This document shows, piece after piece, positions 1 through 8,695 of a DNA stretch of 64,000 bases. Position 1 is the stretch's first letter. Each line of letters starts with the position of its first letter. Under the pieces are notes generated by a model. That model did not search any database and was not told the DNA's origin. It worked only from the letters and a program-made list of their open reading frames with translations. The position numbers and the translations under genes are program-made. This stretch comes from Akkermansia biwaensis (GTDB taxonomy: Bacteria > Verrucomicrobiota > Verrucomicrobiia > Verrucomicrobiales > Akkermansiaceae), in contig NZ_AP025943.1 of assembly GCF_026072915.1 (NCBI RefSeq), positions 682,001-746,000 of the forward strand, read 5' to 3'.

Positions 1-2
1 AA

Positions 3-179
3 GAGTACGCCAAACACGCTCGTGCAGCTCAGATCAAAAATCCAAACAGCATCCATGTTCCGGTAACTCCACAGCGATATGAAAAGTTCAGATCGGAAGC
101 GGAAAGACATGGATTAACCGTCCCGGAATGGGCCAGTGAAGCTTTGGACGCACTTTCCAACATCAAGTGCAAAAGGTAG
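3..179 (+). CDS. Ribbon-helix-helix-like protein, C-terminal fragment (5' end outside window)
   Basis: An open frame enters from the left edge and ends at TAG 177-179, giving 58 visible residues. The pattern I-H-V-P-V-T-P-x-x-Y-x-x-F, then a helix with R-x-E-A-E-R-H-G-L-T and a second helix W-A-S-E-A-L, resembles the strand-helix-helix layout of Arc/MetJ (RHH) DNA-binding proteins. That fold usually binds DNA as a dimer, in antitoxins and small repressors. The next gene has a similar C-terminal segment. The fold is inferred from pattern only and the N-terminus is not visible. Confidence 0.5.
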   Translation, partial: EYAKHARAAQIKNPNSIHVPVTPQRYEKFRSEAERHGLTVPEWASEALDALSNIKCKR

Positions 180-282
180 GAAGCCGGCCCGGACGCTCAA
201 CCCAATCATATGGAAAGGAAGAATGGAGAGCTGAATATTCAGTGCCCAACCTGCACGCAATTACCAAATCCCCAGTAATTTC

Positions 283-987
283 ATGTCAGACGACGAAATA
301 CGCGCCACAGTCAGAGAATGGCTTCAATGCCAGCATTGTAAGTCCTATCAACTGGCCGGGAAAATAGGAATCCGCCCTCAGACGTTTTACGCCCAGATGA
401 GCGTACGCAAAATATCCGATAATACCAAAAGAGCGCTCGCCCGGATTATTCCAGCGCTGATGTCTGAGCCCGATTTGCGCCTGCCGTCTTTTCCGGATAG
501 AAACGACCCCGAACGCCTCAAAGTCAAGGAGTGGCTCAAAGCTCATGGTAAAACGCGGCAGTGGCTGGCGAAACAATGCCGGGTTTCCGTTCGGACCGTG
601 CATACCTGGTTTTCAGCCCGCGGAAGAATTCCAGCCACGCAGTCCCTGTTTATTGAGAAGCTGATGCAGGAAAATGTTTCACGACCTATGCCCCCGCATG
701 CGTTTTCCGTCAATTTTTCCGAGGCGGAGATGTCCATCATCCATAAATTCCAGAAACTTCATCCCAGCATAGACTTGAACACGTACGGCATGTACAAGAT
801 TCTGGAATTGTGTATCCACACGCTTTTACAGGACGAACACAGCCGCCCCGAATTCGTGCCGGCCTCTCCCAGCATTCCGGGAAATTGCCCTCAAACGGCT
901 GAAAGACCTTTTCCTGCAGGGAGACAGAACGCGGGCATGCTCCATAAAAGGCAAACCCCGCAAGCTTGCGGCTTACGAGGTTCATAA
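283..987 (+). CDS. Putative DNA-binding protein with two HTH-like units and an RHH-like segment
   Basis: 234 residues, ATG start, no clear Shine-Dalgarno. Two related units are visible. Residues about 8-60 contain LAGKIGIRPQTFYAQ and residues about 80-128 contain LAKQCRVSVRTVHTWF. Both read as Cro/C1-type helix-turn-helix motifs preceded by an EWL helix. Residues about 140-185 (FSVNFSEAEM, then helices) resemble an RHH segment. The tail from about residue 190 is low-complexity and Pro/Arg-rich. The TAA at 985-987 directly abuts the 3' CCA end of tRNA-Arg on the other strand, so the tail may be read-through into flanking DNA after a recombination event (inference). A specific function cannot be named. 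A regulator is likely. Confidence 0.55.
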   Translation: MSDDEIRATVREWLQCQHCKSYQLAGKIGIRPQTFYAQMSVRKISDNTKRALARIIPALMSEPDLRLPSFPDRNDPERLKVKEWLKAHGKTRQWLAKQCRVSVRTVHTWFSARGRIPATQSLFIEKLMQENVSRPMPPHAFSVNFSEAEMSIIHKFQKLHPSIDLNTYGMYKILELCIHTLLQDEHSRPEFVPASPSIPGNCPQTAERPFPAGRQNAGMLHKRQTPQACGLRGS

Positions 988-1064
<77 letters not shown>

Positions 1065-1119
1065 ATGGCGTGGAAGGAGAGTAGCAAAGATGCTCTCGGC
1101 TTGGCAAGCCCGTATCTGT

Positions 1120-1144
1120 AAAAAACGGCGTTCCGGCTACCGTT
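1120..1144 (-). terminator. Possible weak terminator after ybeY
   Basis: On the minus strand the ybeY stop is followed by AACGG / CCGTT arms (140-144 and 124-128) and a short T run. The five-pair stem and the large loop make this a weak call. Confidence 0.3.
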
Positions 1145-1629
1145 CAGGCATTATCCGGAAAAGACATGCCCGCAAGTTCCTGTCCGAATTTTCCCACCAG
1201 AGGTTCCTGATGGGAGAACATCCGCTCTCTTTCCTCTGGCTCCGTGTCGATGTAACCGTGCAGATGCAACAGGCCATGCACCATGTACCGGAAGAGTTCC
1301 CGGCAAACGGGTTCGTTGTATTCCACCGCCTGGCGAACGGCGGTATCATAGCTGACGACGATTTCCCCCAATCCGTCTCCATGAGGGAAGGTGATAACGT
1401 CCGTTTCAGAGGGATCATCCAGAAAACGGGCATGCACATCCCGGATGGAGTCATCATCCACGATACTTATTTCCACTTCCTCCAGACCGGAGAGGACGGG
1501 AACAGGGCCTTCGGGCAAGGCCAGTACGGCAGGCAGGCAGTTATTCACGGCCAAAGACAGGGATCCCATGACGGCAGACGGAATGCGCCCTTCCTCCAAA
1601 TGGCTGTAAAGTTCAAGATGCGGTTTCAT
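1144..1629 (-). CDS. ybeY: YbeY-type endoribonuclease / rRNA maturation factor, variant metal site
   Basis: 161 residues from the ATG at 1629. An upstream ATG at 1695 would overlap the preceding gene much further, so 1629 is preferred. YbeY is a single-strand RNase for 16S rRNA 3' maturation and ribosome quality control. The family block TDVITFP and the metal motif HGLLHLHGYID (H118, H122, then D128) are clear. In the usual motif HGxLHLxGYDH the last zinc ligand is His, whereas here the aligned residue is Asp. The start overlaps the end of the 7TM-HD gene by 17 nt, so it is the last gene of the yceD-rpmF-plsX-HD-ybeY operon. Pairing of ybeY with a 7TM-HD hydrolase is common in bacteria. Confidence 0.88.
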   Translation of the reverse strand: MKPHLELYSHLEEGRIPSAVMGSLSLAVNNCLPAVLALPEGPVPVLSGLEEVEISIVDDDSIRDVHARFLDDPSETDVITFPHGDGLGEIVVSYDTAVRQAVEYNEPVCRELFRYMVHGLLHLHGYIDTEPEERERMFSHQEPLVGKFGQELAGMSFPDNA

Positions 1630-3364
1630 CCTTTTCCTCTCCCTCCGGATTTTCTTCTTCCGGTTTTCCTGCATTTTTCCCGCCGGAAGCGTCATCCGGC
1701 AGTTCCATAATGCCGGGAGAGGATTTGCCGTCCTGCGCCTTTCCTTCCTGCTTCCCGCTATTTTCCTGCTCGGACGCTTCCGCGTTTTTTTCTATTTTTG
1801 CTTCCGGACTGTGGGCTGGGGAAGGATACGCAATGCGGTTGTGATGGATGCTTTTCAGCGTTTGAATAAAACTGTTCCGGATTTTCTTGAGGTCTCCAAA
1901 GGTGAGTCCGCTGTCATCCAAATGACCGTCCACCACTCTTTGCTTGAGCAATTCATCCACCTTTTTCTGCATTTCCTCGCAGGAAACCCTGCCCATGGAA
2001 CGCGTAGCGCTTTCCACAATGTCCGCCAGGCTGACGATGCCCGTCTCCTTGCTCTGCGGATTCGGCCCCTTGTAGCGGAAGTTGGATTCCACCACTTCCG
2101 GAACATCATCCGGGGAAGCCAGACCGCTTTCCACCCTGCTCAGGATTTCATCACGGTATTGAAGGGCTTTCCGGTAGAAGAAGTATGCCAGGGATGTGCC
2201 GTGGTGCTGTTCGATGGCATCCACCAGAGGCCGCGGCAGGTTGTTGGCCCTGGCCATTTCCACGCCGTCGCTGACATGGTCAATGATGATGCGGGCGCTC
2301 ATGCTGGGCGTGAGTTCATCATGGGGATTGGGGCCGTCCATGATGTTTTCAATGAAATAAAGGGGATTCTGCACCTTGCCGATGTCATGGTAGTAGGCCG
2401 CCACCCGGCATTCGATGGGATTGGCGCCGATGGCCTCGGCCGCAGCTTCCGCAAGCTGGGCAACCATCAGGCAATGGTGGAAGGTTCCCGGCGCCTCCAT
2501 TTGCAGACGCTTCATGAGGGGACGGTTCATGTCCGCCATTTCCAGCCAGGAGATGGGAGTGATGATTTTAAAGACGCCCTCGATGATGGGAAGTACCCCG
2601 CTGATCAGTACGCTGGTGAGCATGCTGATGCCGAAGGATACCGCTACGCATAGCAGCACTCCCACCAGGTCGGAGTCCCACGCCTGGAGATTGACGACTC
2701 CCATGATGCAGCTCAGCACCATGATGAGCAGCCCCACGAAGAATCCCGCCCGCAACAATTGGGCACGATTTCTGAGGTTGTGCGTAAGAAGCACCGTGAG
2801 CATGCCGGACAGGGAGCTCAAAATCCAGAACTGGACCTGCTTTTCCGGCATGTATTGCTCAGGAAGCACGAAGAAGCCGCCGAGCATGCAGATGCAGATG
2901 GTGGCAAACATCCCCAGCAGCGGCCCCAGAAGCACCGTCACGATCAGAGGAGCCATCATGTAAGGCAGGTAGAGAAGCTCGTTGCCGATATCCGACGTAA
3001 TGTCCGCCGTCACGTGGCGAATAAGGCCGAAGAAGAGCAATTGCACCAGAACAGTGCCCCAGGTAACTACAAAGGTTTTGTTTTTTTTGCGCTGGGAACC
3101 GGCGCAGAGCCAGTACATCGGCATCAGCGCCAGTGTCACGGAGAAGAGCAGGAAGGCCTCGGAGACATGATGCCATACGGACTTGCCCCAGTGCGGGCTG
3201 TAACTGCCCATCCATTGCAGGATGATGAAAACCAGGATGCACAAGGCAACGGAAACCACAGGATTGGAATCCAGGCGGTCGCCCGGGGTATGCTGAACTC
3301 CGACAACCGTTTCCGGTCCCTTGCCTTCTTCCGCCGCGGCGTGTTTTTTCAAAAGATGAAACAT
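1613..3364 (-). CDS. 7TM-HD family membrane phosphohydrolase (PgpH/YqfF-like)
   Basis: 583 residues. The N-terminal half (about 37-262) is a series of hydrophobic helices of the 7TM-7TMR-HD type. A cytoplasmic HD domain follows with FHHCLM (about 295-300), YYHDIGK (HD at 326-327), the NPHDELTPSMSA block and EQHHGT. These match PgpH-type proteins, which hydrolyse cyclic di-AMP to pApA in Firmicutes. Substrate here is inferred. The protein is shorter than Listeria-type PgpH because it lacks the long extracytoplasmic domain before the helices. The C-terminal 60 residues are a charged Glu/Lys/Pro-rich tail. It lies 6 bp after plsX and overlaps ybeY, which indicates co-transcription. Confidence 0.85.
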   Translation of the reverse strand: MFHLLKKHAAAEEGKGPETVVGVQHTPGDRLDSNPVVSVALCILVFIILQWMGSYSPHWGKSVWHHVSEAFLLFSVTLALMPMYWLCAGSQRKKNKTFVVTWGTVLVQLLFFGLIRHVTADITSDIGNELLYLPYMMAPLIVTVLLGPLLGMFATICICMLGGFFVLPEQYMPEKQVQFWILSSLSGMLTVLLTHNLRNRAQLLRAGFFVGLLIMVLSCIMGVVNLQAWDSDLVGVLLCVAVSFGISMLTSVLISGVLPIIEGVFKIITPISWLEMADMNRPLMKRLQMEAPGTFHHCLMVAQLAEAAAEAIGANPIECRVAAYYHDIGKVQNPLYFIENIMDGPNPHDELTPSMSARIIIDHVSDGVEMARANNLPRPLVDAIEQHHGTSLAYFFYRKALQYRDEILSRVESGLASPDDVPEVVESNFRYKGPNPQSKETGIVSLADIVESATRSMGRVSCEEMQKKVDELLKQRVVDGHLDDSGLTFGDLKKIRNSFIQTLKSIHHNRIAYPSPAHSPEAKIEKNAEASEQENSGKQEGKAQDGKSSPGIMELPDDASGGKNAGKPEEENPEGEEKDETAS

Positions 3365-3370
3365 GATTGA

Positions 3371-4420
3371 TTATTTGGGGTACACTTCCGAGATTTCCGG
3401 AATGGTACCCAGTTTGGCCATCTCCTCTTCAATGAGGGGATTGACACCCGTATGCACCATTTCCATGGAAACGCGCAAGGCATTGCGGATGGCTACGGGG
3501 GAGGAACTGCCGTGCGCGATGATGGTGACGCCCTTCACTCCCAGCAGGGGGCTGCCGCCTACGGCATCCGCAGAGAGGCGCGTCTTCATGGCCCGGAACG
3601 CACCGGACGCACAGGCCGCTCCCATCATCCGGAGGGGATTCGCCTGGAGTTCCATTTTAAGCCATTTGCCAAATGCCTTGGCCGTGGCTTCACAGGTTTT
3701 CAGCAGAACATTGCCGGTAAATCCGTCCGTCAGCACTACGTCTATTTCGTGCTCAAAGAGATCGTGGCCTTCCACATTGCCCACAAATTCAAAGGGGAGC
3801 ACGCCGCGCTCCTCCAGATGCTTCAGCAATGCAAAAGTGCCTTTGGTGAAATCCGTTCCTTTTTCGTCCTCGGACCCGTTGCTCATGATACCCACTTTCG
3901 GCACGGGCTTGCCATAAACGGTGCGTGCCAGAATGCCGGCCATAACGGCATATCCCACCAGATGCCGGGGCTTGGCATCCGGGTTGGCGCCGGTGTCCGT
4001 CACATTGCAGACTCCGAATTCATTGGGAAGCTGCGTCACGATTCCGGCGCGTTCCACTCCGTTGAGCAGGCGGAGCTTAATGGTGGCGGCCGCTACGGCC
4101 GCTCCCGTGTTGCCGGCACTGACAACAGCGTCCGCATCCCCTGATTTGACAAGATCCACGGAGACGGACATGGAAGAGTTTTTCTTCTGCCGGACGGCCA
4201 TCAGACCGGATTCATTCATTTCCACTACTTCCGCCGCGGGCACGATCTCCACACGCGGGCCGGACAGGCCCCAGCGATCGCAGGAATTGCGCACCACATC
4301 CTCCCTGCCTACGAGATAAATTTTTTCAATGAGGGGGAAGTCCTGCAGGGTCCGTTTCGCCCCGTCCATGTTAATATCGGGCGCATTGTCGCCGCCCATC
4401 ACATCCAGTGCAATCTTCAT
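3371..4420 (-). CDS. plsX: Phosphate acyltransferase PlsX
   Basis: 349 residues from the ATG at 4420, which begins MKIALDVMGGDNAP, the diagnostic PlsX N-terminus. The enzyme converts acyl-ACP to acyl-phosphate at the membrane for PlsY in phospholipid synthesis. Further family blocks are SAGNTGA, NEFGVCNVTDTGAN, GIMSNGSEDEKGTD, FVGNVEGHD and DGFTGNVLLK. The longer in-frame start at 4471 adds an unrelated extension and is rejected. It follows rpmF as in many bacteria, with about 150 bp between them containing a hairpin. Confidence 0.96.
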   Translation of the reverse strand: MKIALDVMGGDNAPDINMDGAKRTLQDFPLIEKIYLVGREDVVRNSCDRWGLSGPRVEIVPAAEVVEMNESGLMAVRQKKNSSMSVSVDLVKSGDADAVVSAGNTGAAVAAATIKLRLLNGVERAGIVTQLPNEFGVCNVTDTGANPDAKPRHLVGYAVMAGILARTVYGKPVPKVGIMSNGSEDEKGTDFTKGTFALLKHLEERGVLPFEFVGNVEGHDLFEHEIDVVLTDGFTGNVLLKTCEATAKAFGKWLKMELQANPLRMMGAACASGAFRAMKTRLSADAVGGSPLLGVKGVTIIAHGSSSPVAIRNALRVSMEMVHTGVNPLIEEEMAKLGTIPEISEVYPK

Positions 4421-4476
4421 ACGTATTTGTTGAAGAAATATGTTAGCAGAAAAACACTCCGCTTCAAGCAAGTTCA

Positions 4477-4500
4477 GCCGCTTTGCGAAGCAAAAGCGGC
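4477..4500. other. Hairpin in the rpmF-plsX gap
   Basis: GCCGCTTTGC and GCAAAAGCGGC form a 10-pair stem with a GAA loop and one bulged base. No T tract follows on either strand, so this is more likely an mRNA processing or stability element than a terminator. Role unknown. Confidence 0.4.
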
Positions 4501-4567
4501 CGAGGGTTCAAAATTATTACGCCGCGGTACGGCGGAAAATTTTTCAAAGTTGTTCAGGATCGCAGGC

Positions 4568-4759
4568 TCAGACTTCCGCCTTCACCACGATTTCCTTGCC
4601 GGAGCGGGTCGTGTAGGTGCCGCAACTCGGGCAAGCGGTATGACCGGGGATGCTGCTGCCGCAATTCTGGCATTTGCGAAGCTTCGGAGCACGCCATGCC
4701 TGGGCGGCAAGGCGGGTACGCTGCTTCATCTTGGACGTTCTGCGTTTTGGTGCTGCCAT
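4568..4759 (-). CDS. rpmF: 50S ribosomal protein L32
   Basis: 63 residues starting [16 protein letters not shown], the typical L32 start. A zinc-ribbon pair is present: CQNC at about 30-33 and CPSC at about 43-46, so this is the C+ zinc-binding form. It lies 23 bp downstream of yceD, the conserved yceD-rpmF-plsX order. The protein binds 23S rRNA near the peptidyl-transferase end of the large subunit. Confidence 0.97.
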   Translation of the reverse strand: MAAPKRRTSKMKQRTRLAAQAWRAPKLRKCQNCGSSIPGHTACPSCGTYTTRSGKEIVVKAEV

Positions 4760-4782
4760 AATTTTAGTTGGTAAAAAGGTGA

Positions 4783-5274
4783 TTAATGCTGGTCCCCCAG
4801 TTCATCGAGGGCGTCCCACACGCCGCTGTTTTCAATCGGGGCAGGACTGTTTACACCCGTTTGCCCCTGTTTGTCCACTCCAAAATACGGAGTTTTCGCC
4901 ATACAGTCGTTTTCCATGCCGCCGTCCGCACATTTCGGGTATGCGGGAAAGTCCAGCACGATTTCTTCCCTCATGGCATCAGACACATCCACAACCGTTT
5001 GATTGTCAATTTCAAAAGAAGACGCAAAATCCTCCACTTCCACCACGTAGTCAAAGCGGCCCAGGCAGCGGACACAACGGAATTTGAAGGGAGCGGAAAT
5101 TTTTCCTCTCACGAACAGTTCATTTTCAAACCTCTGAACCTGCAAGTCAAAGGCAAGCGGCCCGATGGACGTGACTTCTTCATCATCTATGCCGAAGATT
5201 TCCGAATCCAGCTCCCCGCTGTATTTTTTCCCCGCTTCCGGCAAATTCTCAAGCTCTACCAGCAATCTTTTCAT
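4783..5274 (-). CDS. yceD: YceD/DUF177 family protein
   Basis: 163 residues. The sequence contains [12 protein letters not shown] (about 75-86), matching the Cys-x-x-Cys segment of DUF177, followed by an acidic stretch and a DLDFP-like block ([11 protein letters not shown]). The family is found directly upstream of rpmF in most bacteria and is linked to 23S rRNA accumulation and ribosome assembly. Its biochemical action is not settled. First gene of the operon that continues through rpmF, plsX, the HD hydrolase and ybeY. Confidence 0.9.
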   Translation of the reverse strand: MKRLLVELENLPEAGKKYSGELDSEIFGIDDEEVTSIGPLAFDLQVQRFENELFVRGKISAPFKFRCVRCLGRFDYVVEVEDFASSFEIDNQTVVDVSDAMREEIVLDFPAYPKCADGGMENDCMAKTPYFGVDKQGQTGVNSPAPIENSGVWDALDELGDQH

Positions 5275-5390
5275 AAATGCATCTTACAGGCTGATTCCGC
5301 GCCTGACAAGCAGACAGGGCGGCACCCGCATCCGCAGAAGCAGGAATGACACGCGCGCCGGCAGCCGGAAGAACGGAAAGCCGCTGCGGC

Positions 5391-5735
5391 CTAGCCGGGA
5401 GGCCATTCCAGCTTCCTCCCGGCCAGGATGTGCATGTGCAGATGCGGGACGGCCTCTCCGGCATCGGGGCCGTTATTGATAACGAGACGAAAGCCGGATT
5501 CATCAATACCCAGGCTGCGGGCAATTTTGCCTGCGGCCAGCATCATGTGGCCCAAGAGGGCGGCATCCCCTTCATCGGCCAGGGACAGACGCGGAATGGG
5601 CTTGCGGGGAACGAGCAGCAGATGCGTGGGAGCCTGTGGACCGATGTCCCGGAAGCAGACGCACTGATCGTCCTGATAGACAATGTCCGCAGGAATTTCC
5701 CCGGCACAAATTTTTTCAAACAGCGTGGAAGACAT
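5391..5735 (-). CDS. HIT family nucleotide-binding hydrolase (HinT-like)
   Basis: 114 residues with the histidine-triad motif HLHMHIL near residues 98-104, plus the opening FEKICAGEIPADIVYQDD typical of HinT-type proteins. Members hydrolyse nucleoside phosphoramidates and adenylates using the middle His of the triad. Full length for the family. It is 56 bp downstream of the Sua5 gene on the same strand, so the two may be co-transcribed. Confidence 0.93.
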   Translation of the reverse strand: MSSTLFEKICAGEIPADIVYQDDQCVCFRDIGPQAPTHLLLVPRKPIPRLSLADEGDAALLGHMMLAAGKIARSLGIDESGFRLVINNGPDAGEAVPHLHMHILAGRKLEWPPG

Positions 5736-5790
5736 GGCATCAAAAAGAAGTCGTCAGGTTGTTTATCATTTTGCAGGGAACTTGAACAGA

Positions 5791-6837
5791 TTATTCCCTG
5801 GCGGCGGAGGCCCGGCGCAGGCGGTCCATGATGGCACGGCCCAGCCCCGCTTCCGGAACGGGTTCCGCCACAATGACATCAATGGCCCCGTTTTCATCCA
5901 TCTGCCTCATGAGGGCAAACAGGCGTACGGCGGCTTCCGCCAGACGGCCGCTGCCGGGGCTCATGGCCACCACCTCCGCCCAGTTTCCCTCCTGGGCCAG
6001 ATCGGACGTTCCCTCATAGGAAAGCAGGCCGTAGCGCACGCCCTCCACAGGCGTGAACTCCATGCCGGGCTCCAGCAAAATCATGGGCTTGCGCGGCGCG
6101 TAATGACTGGCGAGCTGGCCGGGGGCATCCGCAGGGGCGGCTTCCGACACGGGACAGGAAGAGGGCTTGCGGCGAATGACCTTCACCATGTTCCTGAACT
6201 GTTCCCTGGTGACGGGACCTTCTCGGAGCAATTCCAGGGCAGGCTTTCCCTTGTCGTCCACTATGGGCCGCACGATAGTACTTTCCAGCCCTTCGGAACA
6301 GGCCCCGGCATCCAGGATCATTTCAATGCTGCCGCCCAGCTCCTTTTCCACCGCGGAGGCGGAAGTAGGGCTGATGTGGCCAAACCTGTTGGCGCTGGGC
6401 GCCGCTACAGGCCTTCCCAAAGCCTTGGCCACTCCGCGCATCGCCGGATGAGCGCTTACCCGCACGGCTACCGTAGGCAGTCCGCTGGTGACGATGTCCG
6501 GAATGATGTCAGCCTTCGGCAAAACCATGGTCAAAGGCCCCGGCCAGAATTTGGATGCCAGGGTGTGCACCAGTTCCCAAAGCTCTTCGGGAATATTCGT
6601 GTATTTCTCAATTTCTTTCCCATGATGCACATGAATGATGAGCGGGTCGAAAGAAGGGCGCCCCTTGACTTCAAAAATTTTAGCCACCGCATCGGGATTC
6701 AGGGCATCCGCCCCCAGGCCGTAAACGGTTTCCGTGGGAATCCCCACCAGAGCACCCGCCGCCAGCGCTTCAGCCGCGCGGACATACAGCTTGCGGTTGT
6801 CTGACAGGGGATCCACCTCGAATATGTCGGTTTGCAT
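5791..6837 (-). CDS. sua5: Threonylcarbamoyl-AMP synthase, Sua5 type
   Basis: 348 residues from the ATG at 6837. A second ATG at 6885 would add 16 residues. The YrdC domain (about 10-200) has GIPTETVYGLGADA, KGRPSFDPLIIHV, FWPGPLT, RVSAHP and the nucleotide-binding APSANRFGHISPT. A C-terminal Sua5 domain (about 235-348) follows, so it is the long Sua5 form rather than short TsaC. It makes threonylcarbamoyl-AMP from Thr, bicarbonate and ATP for the tRNA t6A37 modification of ANN-reading tRNAs. It diverges from aroK across about 130 bp. Confidence 0.95.
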   Translation of the reverse strand: MQTDIFEVDPLSDNRKLYVRAAEALAAGALVGIPTETVYGLGADALNPDAVAKIFEVKGRPSFDPLIIHVHHGKEIEKYTNIPEELWELVHTLASKFWPGPLTMVLPKADIIPDIVTSGLPTVAVRVSAHPAMRGVAKALGRPVAAPSANRFGHISPTSASAVEKELGGSIEMILDAGACSEGLESTIVRPIVDDKGKPALELLREGPVTREQFRNMVKVIRRKPSSCPVSEAAPADAPGQLASHYAPRKPMILLEPGMEFTPVEGVRYGLLSYEGTSDLAQEGNWAEVVAMSPGSGRLAEAAVRLFALMRQMDENGAIDVIVAEPVPEAGLGRAIMDRLRRASAARE

Positions 6838-6968
6838 GACCCTATCCTTGCCTGAAGGATGCTCCTGCGTCAAGCCAGACATCATCCCCTGCCCTTCCTA
6901 CGGACCGGAAAAGGGCATACGGCTAAAAAGTTGTTTTCTCAAGCGGGCGGATTGGTTACACTTGGGGT

Positions 6969-7517
6969 ATGAAGGACCCGGTGCGCCCCCCCCTGCCTAA
7001 CATCATCCTGATCGGGCTGATGGGGTGCGGCAAAACGACCATCGGGAAGGAATTGCATCGAGAAACGAATCTGCGCTTTACAGATACGGACCAACTGATC
7101 GAGCAGCAGACGGGCATGAGCATTCCGCAGATTTTCAAGATTCACGGGGAATCCCACTTCCGTGACCTGGAAACCGGCGTCCTGCGCCAAATGCAGTCCG
7201 GCAGCAGGCACAGCCGCATCATTTCCACAGGCGGCGGCATCACCATCCGCCCGGAGAACCGGAAACTGCTGAAGGAACTGGGGTTCGTGGTCTGGCTTCA
7301 TACGGATGTGAATACTCTGTACCAGCGCATTTCCCGCTGTTCCAACCGCCCCCTGCTGCAAGCTCCGGACCCCAGGGGGGTGCTTGCACGTCTTATGGAC
7401 GAACGTCTTCCCTTTTATCAGGAAACGGCCCATCTCACCATAGATACGGCCAATCTCCACATTCACGAGATCACCTTCGGCATCCTTGAATCCGCCCGGG
7501 TGTTCCGTTCACGCTGA
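6969..7517 (+). CDS. aroK: Shikimate kinase
   Basis: 182 residues. Walker A is GLMGCGKTT (about 16-24), the shikimate-binding DTD follows (about 39-41), then R-D in SHFRDLE, the STGGG loop (about 84-88) and the lid R in NRPLL. It phosphorylates shikimate at the 3-OH using ATP in the chorismate pathway. It is a single gene on the plus strand between divergent sua5 and convergent rpsP. A tyrA gene for the same pathway lies near 62.5 kb, unlinked. Confidence 0.95.
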   Translation: MKDPVRPPLPNIILIGLMGCGKTTIGKELHRETNLRFTDTDQLIEQQTGMSIPQIFKIHGESHFRDLETGVLRQMQSGSRHSRIISTGGGITIRPENRKLLKELGFVVWLHTDVNTLYQRISRCSNRPLLQAPDPRGVLARLMDERLPFYQETAHLTIDTANLHIHEITFGILESARVFRSR

Positions 7518-7577
7518 TACGGCTGCATATTCCTTTTCCGTGAGCTGCTTCCCCCAGGGGCTTTCCGTCCTTTTGCA

Positions 7578-7616
7578 AGAAACAACAAAAGGCGATCCTC
7601 ACAGGAGGAACGCCTT
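7578..7616 (-). terminator. Rho-independent terminator of rpsP
   Basis: Arms AAGGCG (7589-7594) and CGCCTT (7611-7616) with inner CCTC / GAGG make a long stem with a 2x2 internal loop. Read on the minus strand it is followed by TTTGTTGTTTCTT. It may also act for aroK from the other side. Confidence 0.8.
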
Positions 7617-7642
7617 CAGGGAAAGCTGAACGGTTATGCGAC

Positions 7643-7885
7643 TCAGGCCTTGCGAGCCTTGCGGATCATGGAGTTCACCGTTTCAGACGGCTGGGCGCCG
7701 TTGGAAAGCCACTTGTCAACCTTTTCCAGGTCGATGGTGTAGTTGACGCCTTCCTGCATGGGATCATAGGTGCCTACCTGTTCGATGTAACGGCCGTCGC
7801 GGCGAGCGCGGCTGTCTACAACTACGATTTTATAGTAAGGACGGTCCTTGGAACCCTGACGGTTGAGTCTGATTGCTACTGCCAT
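7643..7885 (-). CDS. rpsP: 30S ribosomal protein S16
   Basis: 80 residues, beginning [18 protein letters not shown] with [22 protein letters not shown], the standard S16 sequence. It binds 16S rRNA early in 30S assembly. Usual partners rimM and trmD are not adjacent here; the gene stands alone with its own terminator. Confidence 0.97.
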   Translation of the reverse strand: MAVAIRLNRQGSKDRPYYKIVVVDSRARRDGRYIEQVGTYDPMQEGVNYTIDLEKVDKWLSNGAQPSETVNSMIRKARKA

Positions 7886-8053
7886 ATCAATTTTAAATAA
7901 AAGATGTTAATGAGAACTCCCGCGTTTTGTCGCTCGCATGCGTGCACGGTCAGCTTCCCATTGCGGGTGCAGATGTATGCGATATAATGGGATCATTGTC
8001 AACACCAGAGTTGTTTTCCGGCAAAAAAACCTTTTCATCCCTTCTTCCCTTCA

Positions 8054-8677
8054 TTACGAAAAACTTTCCACGACCATGCGCCCGAAGGAGTACAGCATGC
8101 TGATGCCGAATCCGGCAAGTGCCAGGGACAGCGCGGCGTCCACCCAGTTGGCATGGCGGTCATAAAAAATCCGGATGGGATGCCAGCGGAATACGAGTGC
8201 CCAGAGGATCCATCCCACCGTACCCGTAACCACGATGAGCACGCCGATGAAGAAGGCATAGGAGACGGAATGATTTTTTTCCAGCAAAGGGGCAGCCAAG
8301 GCCACGAAGAAGAAGGTGGCCTTGGGATTCATCAGATTAGTCAGCAGGGCGTCCCGGTAAATGGAGGAGGCCGGGGGGATGTTTCCGTCTGCCGGAACGG
8401 GAGACTTACCGCCGCGGGGCCATATTTTCCAGGCCAGATACAGCATCCAGCAGGAAGCCAGGCAGAAAAGCGCCAGCCCCAGCGGACTGTGAAAAACGGA
8501 AGCCCCCACCGTGCACGCCAGCGCGGCATGCGCTACAACGCCCGTGCCGATGCCCAGGGCGGCCATCACCCCGGCTCCGAATCCGTACGCCAGCGTGCTT
8601 CTGGTGACGAAAGCCTGGTCGGGACCGGGAGAAGCCTGTGAAAGCAGCAGAATTCCTGCAAAGATGAGTTCTTCCAT
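8054..8677 (-). CDS. LysE/RhtB family amino-acid exporter
   Basis: 207 residues, almost entirely hydrophobic with about six helices. The SPGPDQAFVTRSTLAYGF block at residues 16-33 is the LysE/RhtB N-terminal signature, and NLMNPKATFFF near 125-135 is the second family block. Members export amino acids such as lysine, threonine or homoserine. Substrate cannot be told from sequence. It lies 18 bp after the recombinase gene and probably shares its transcript. Confidence 0.85.
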   Translation of the reverse strand: MEELIFAGILLLSQASPGPDQAFVTRSTLAYGFGAGVMAALGIGTGVVAHAALACTVGASVFHSPLGLALFCLASCWMLYLAWKIWPRGGKSPVPADGNIPPASSIYRDALLTNLMNPKATFFFVALAAPLLEKNHSVSYAFFIGVLIVVTGTVGWILWALVFRWHPIRIFYDRHANWVDAALSLALAGFGISMLYSFGRMVVESFS

Positions 8678-8695
8678 GGACGGGGAAAGTGAAAG

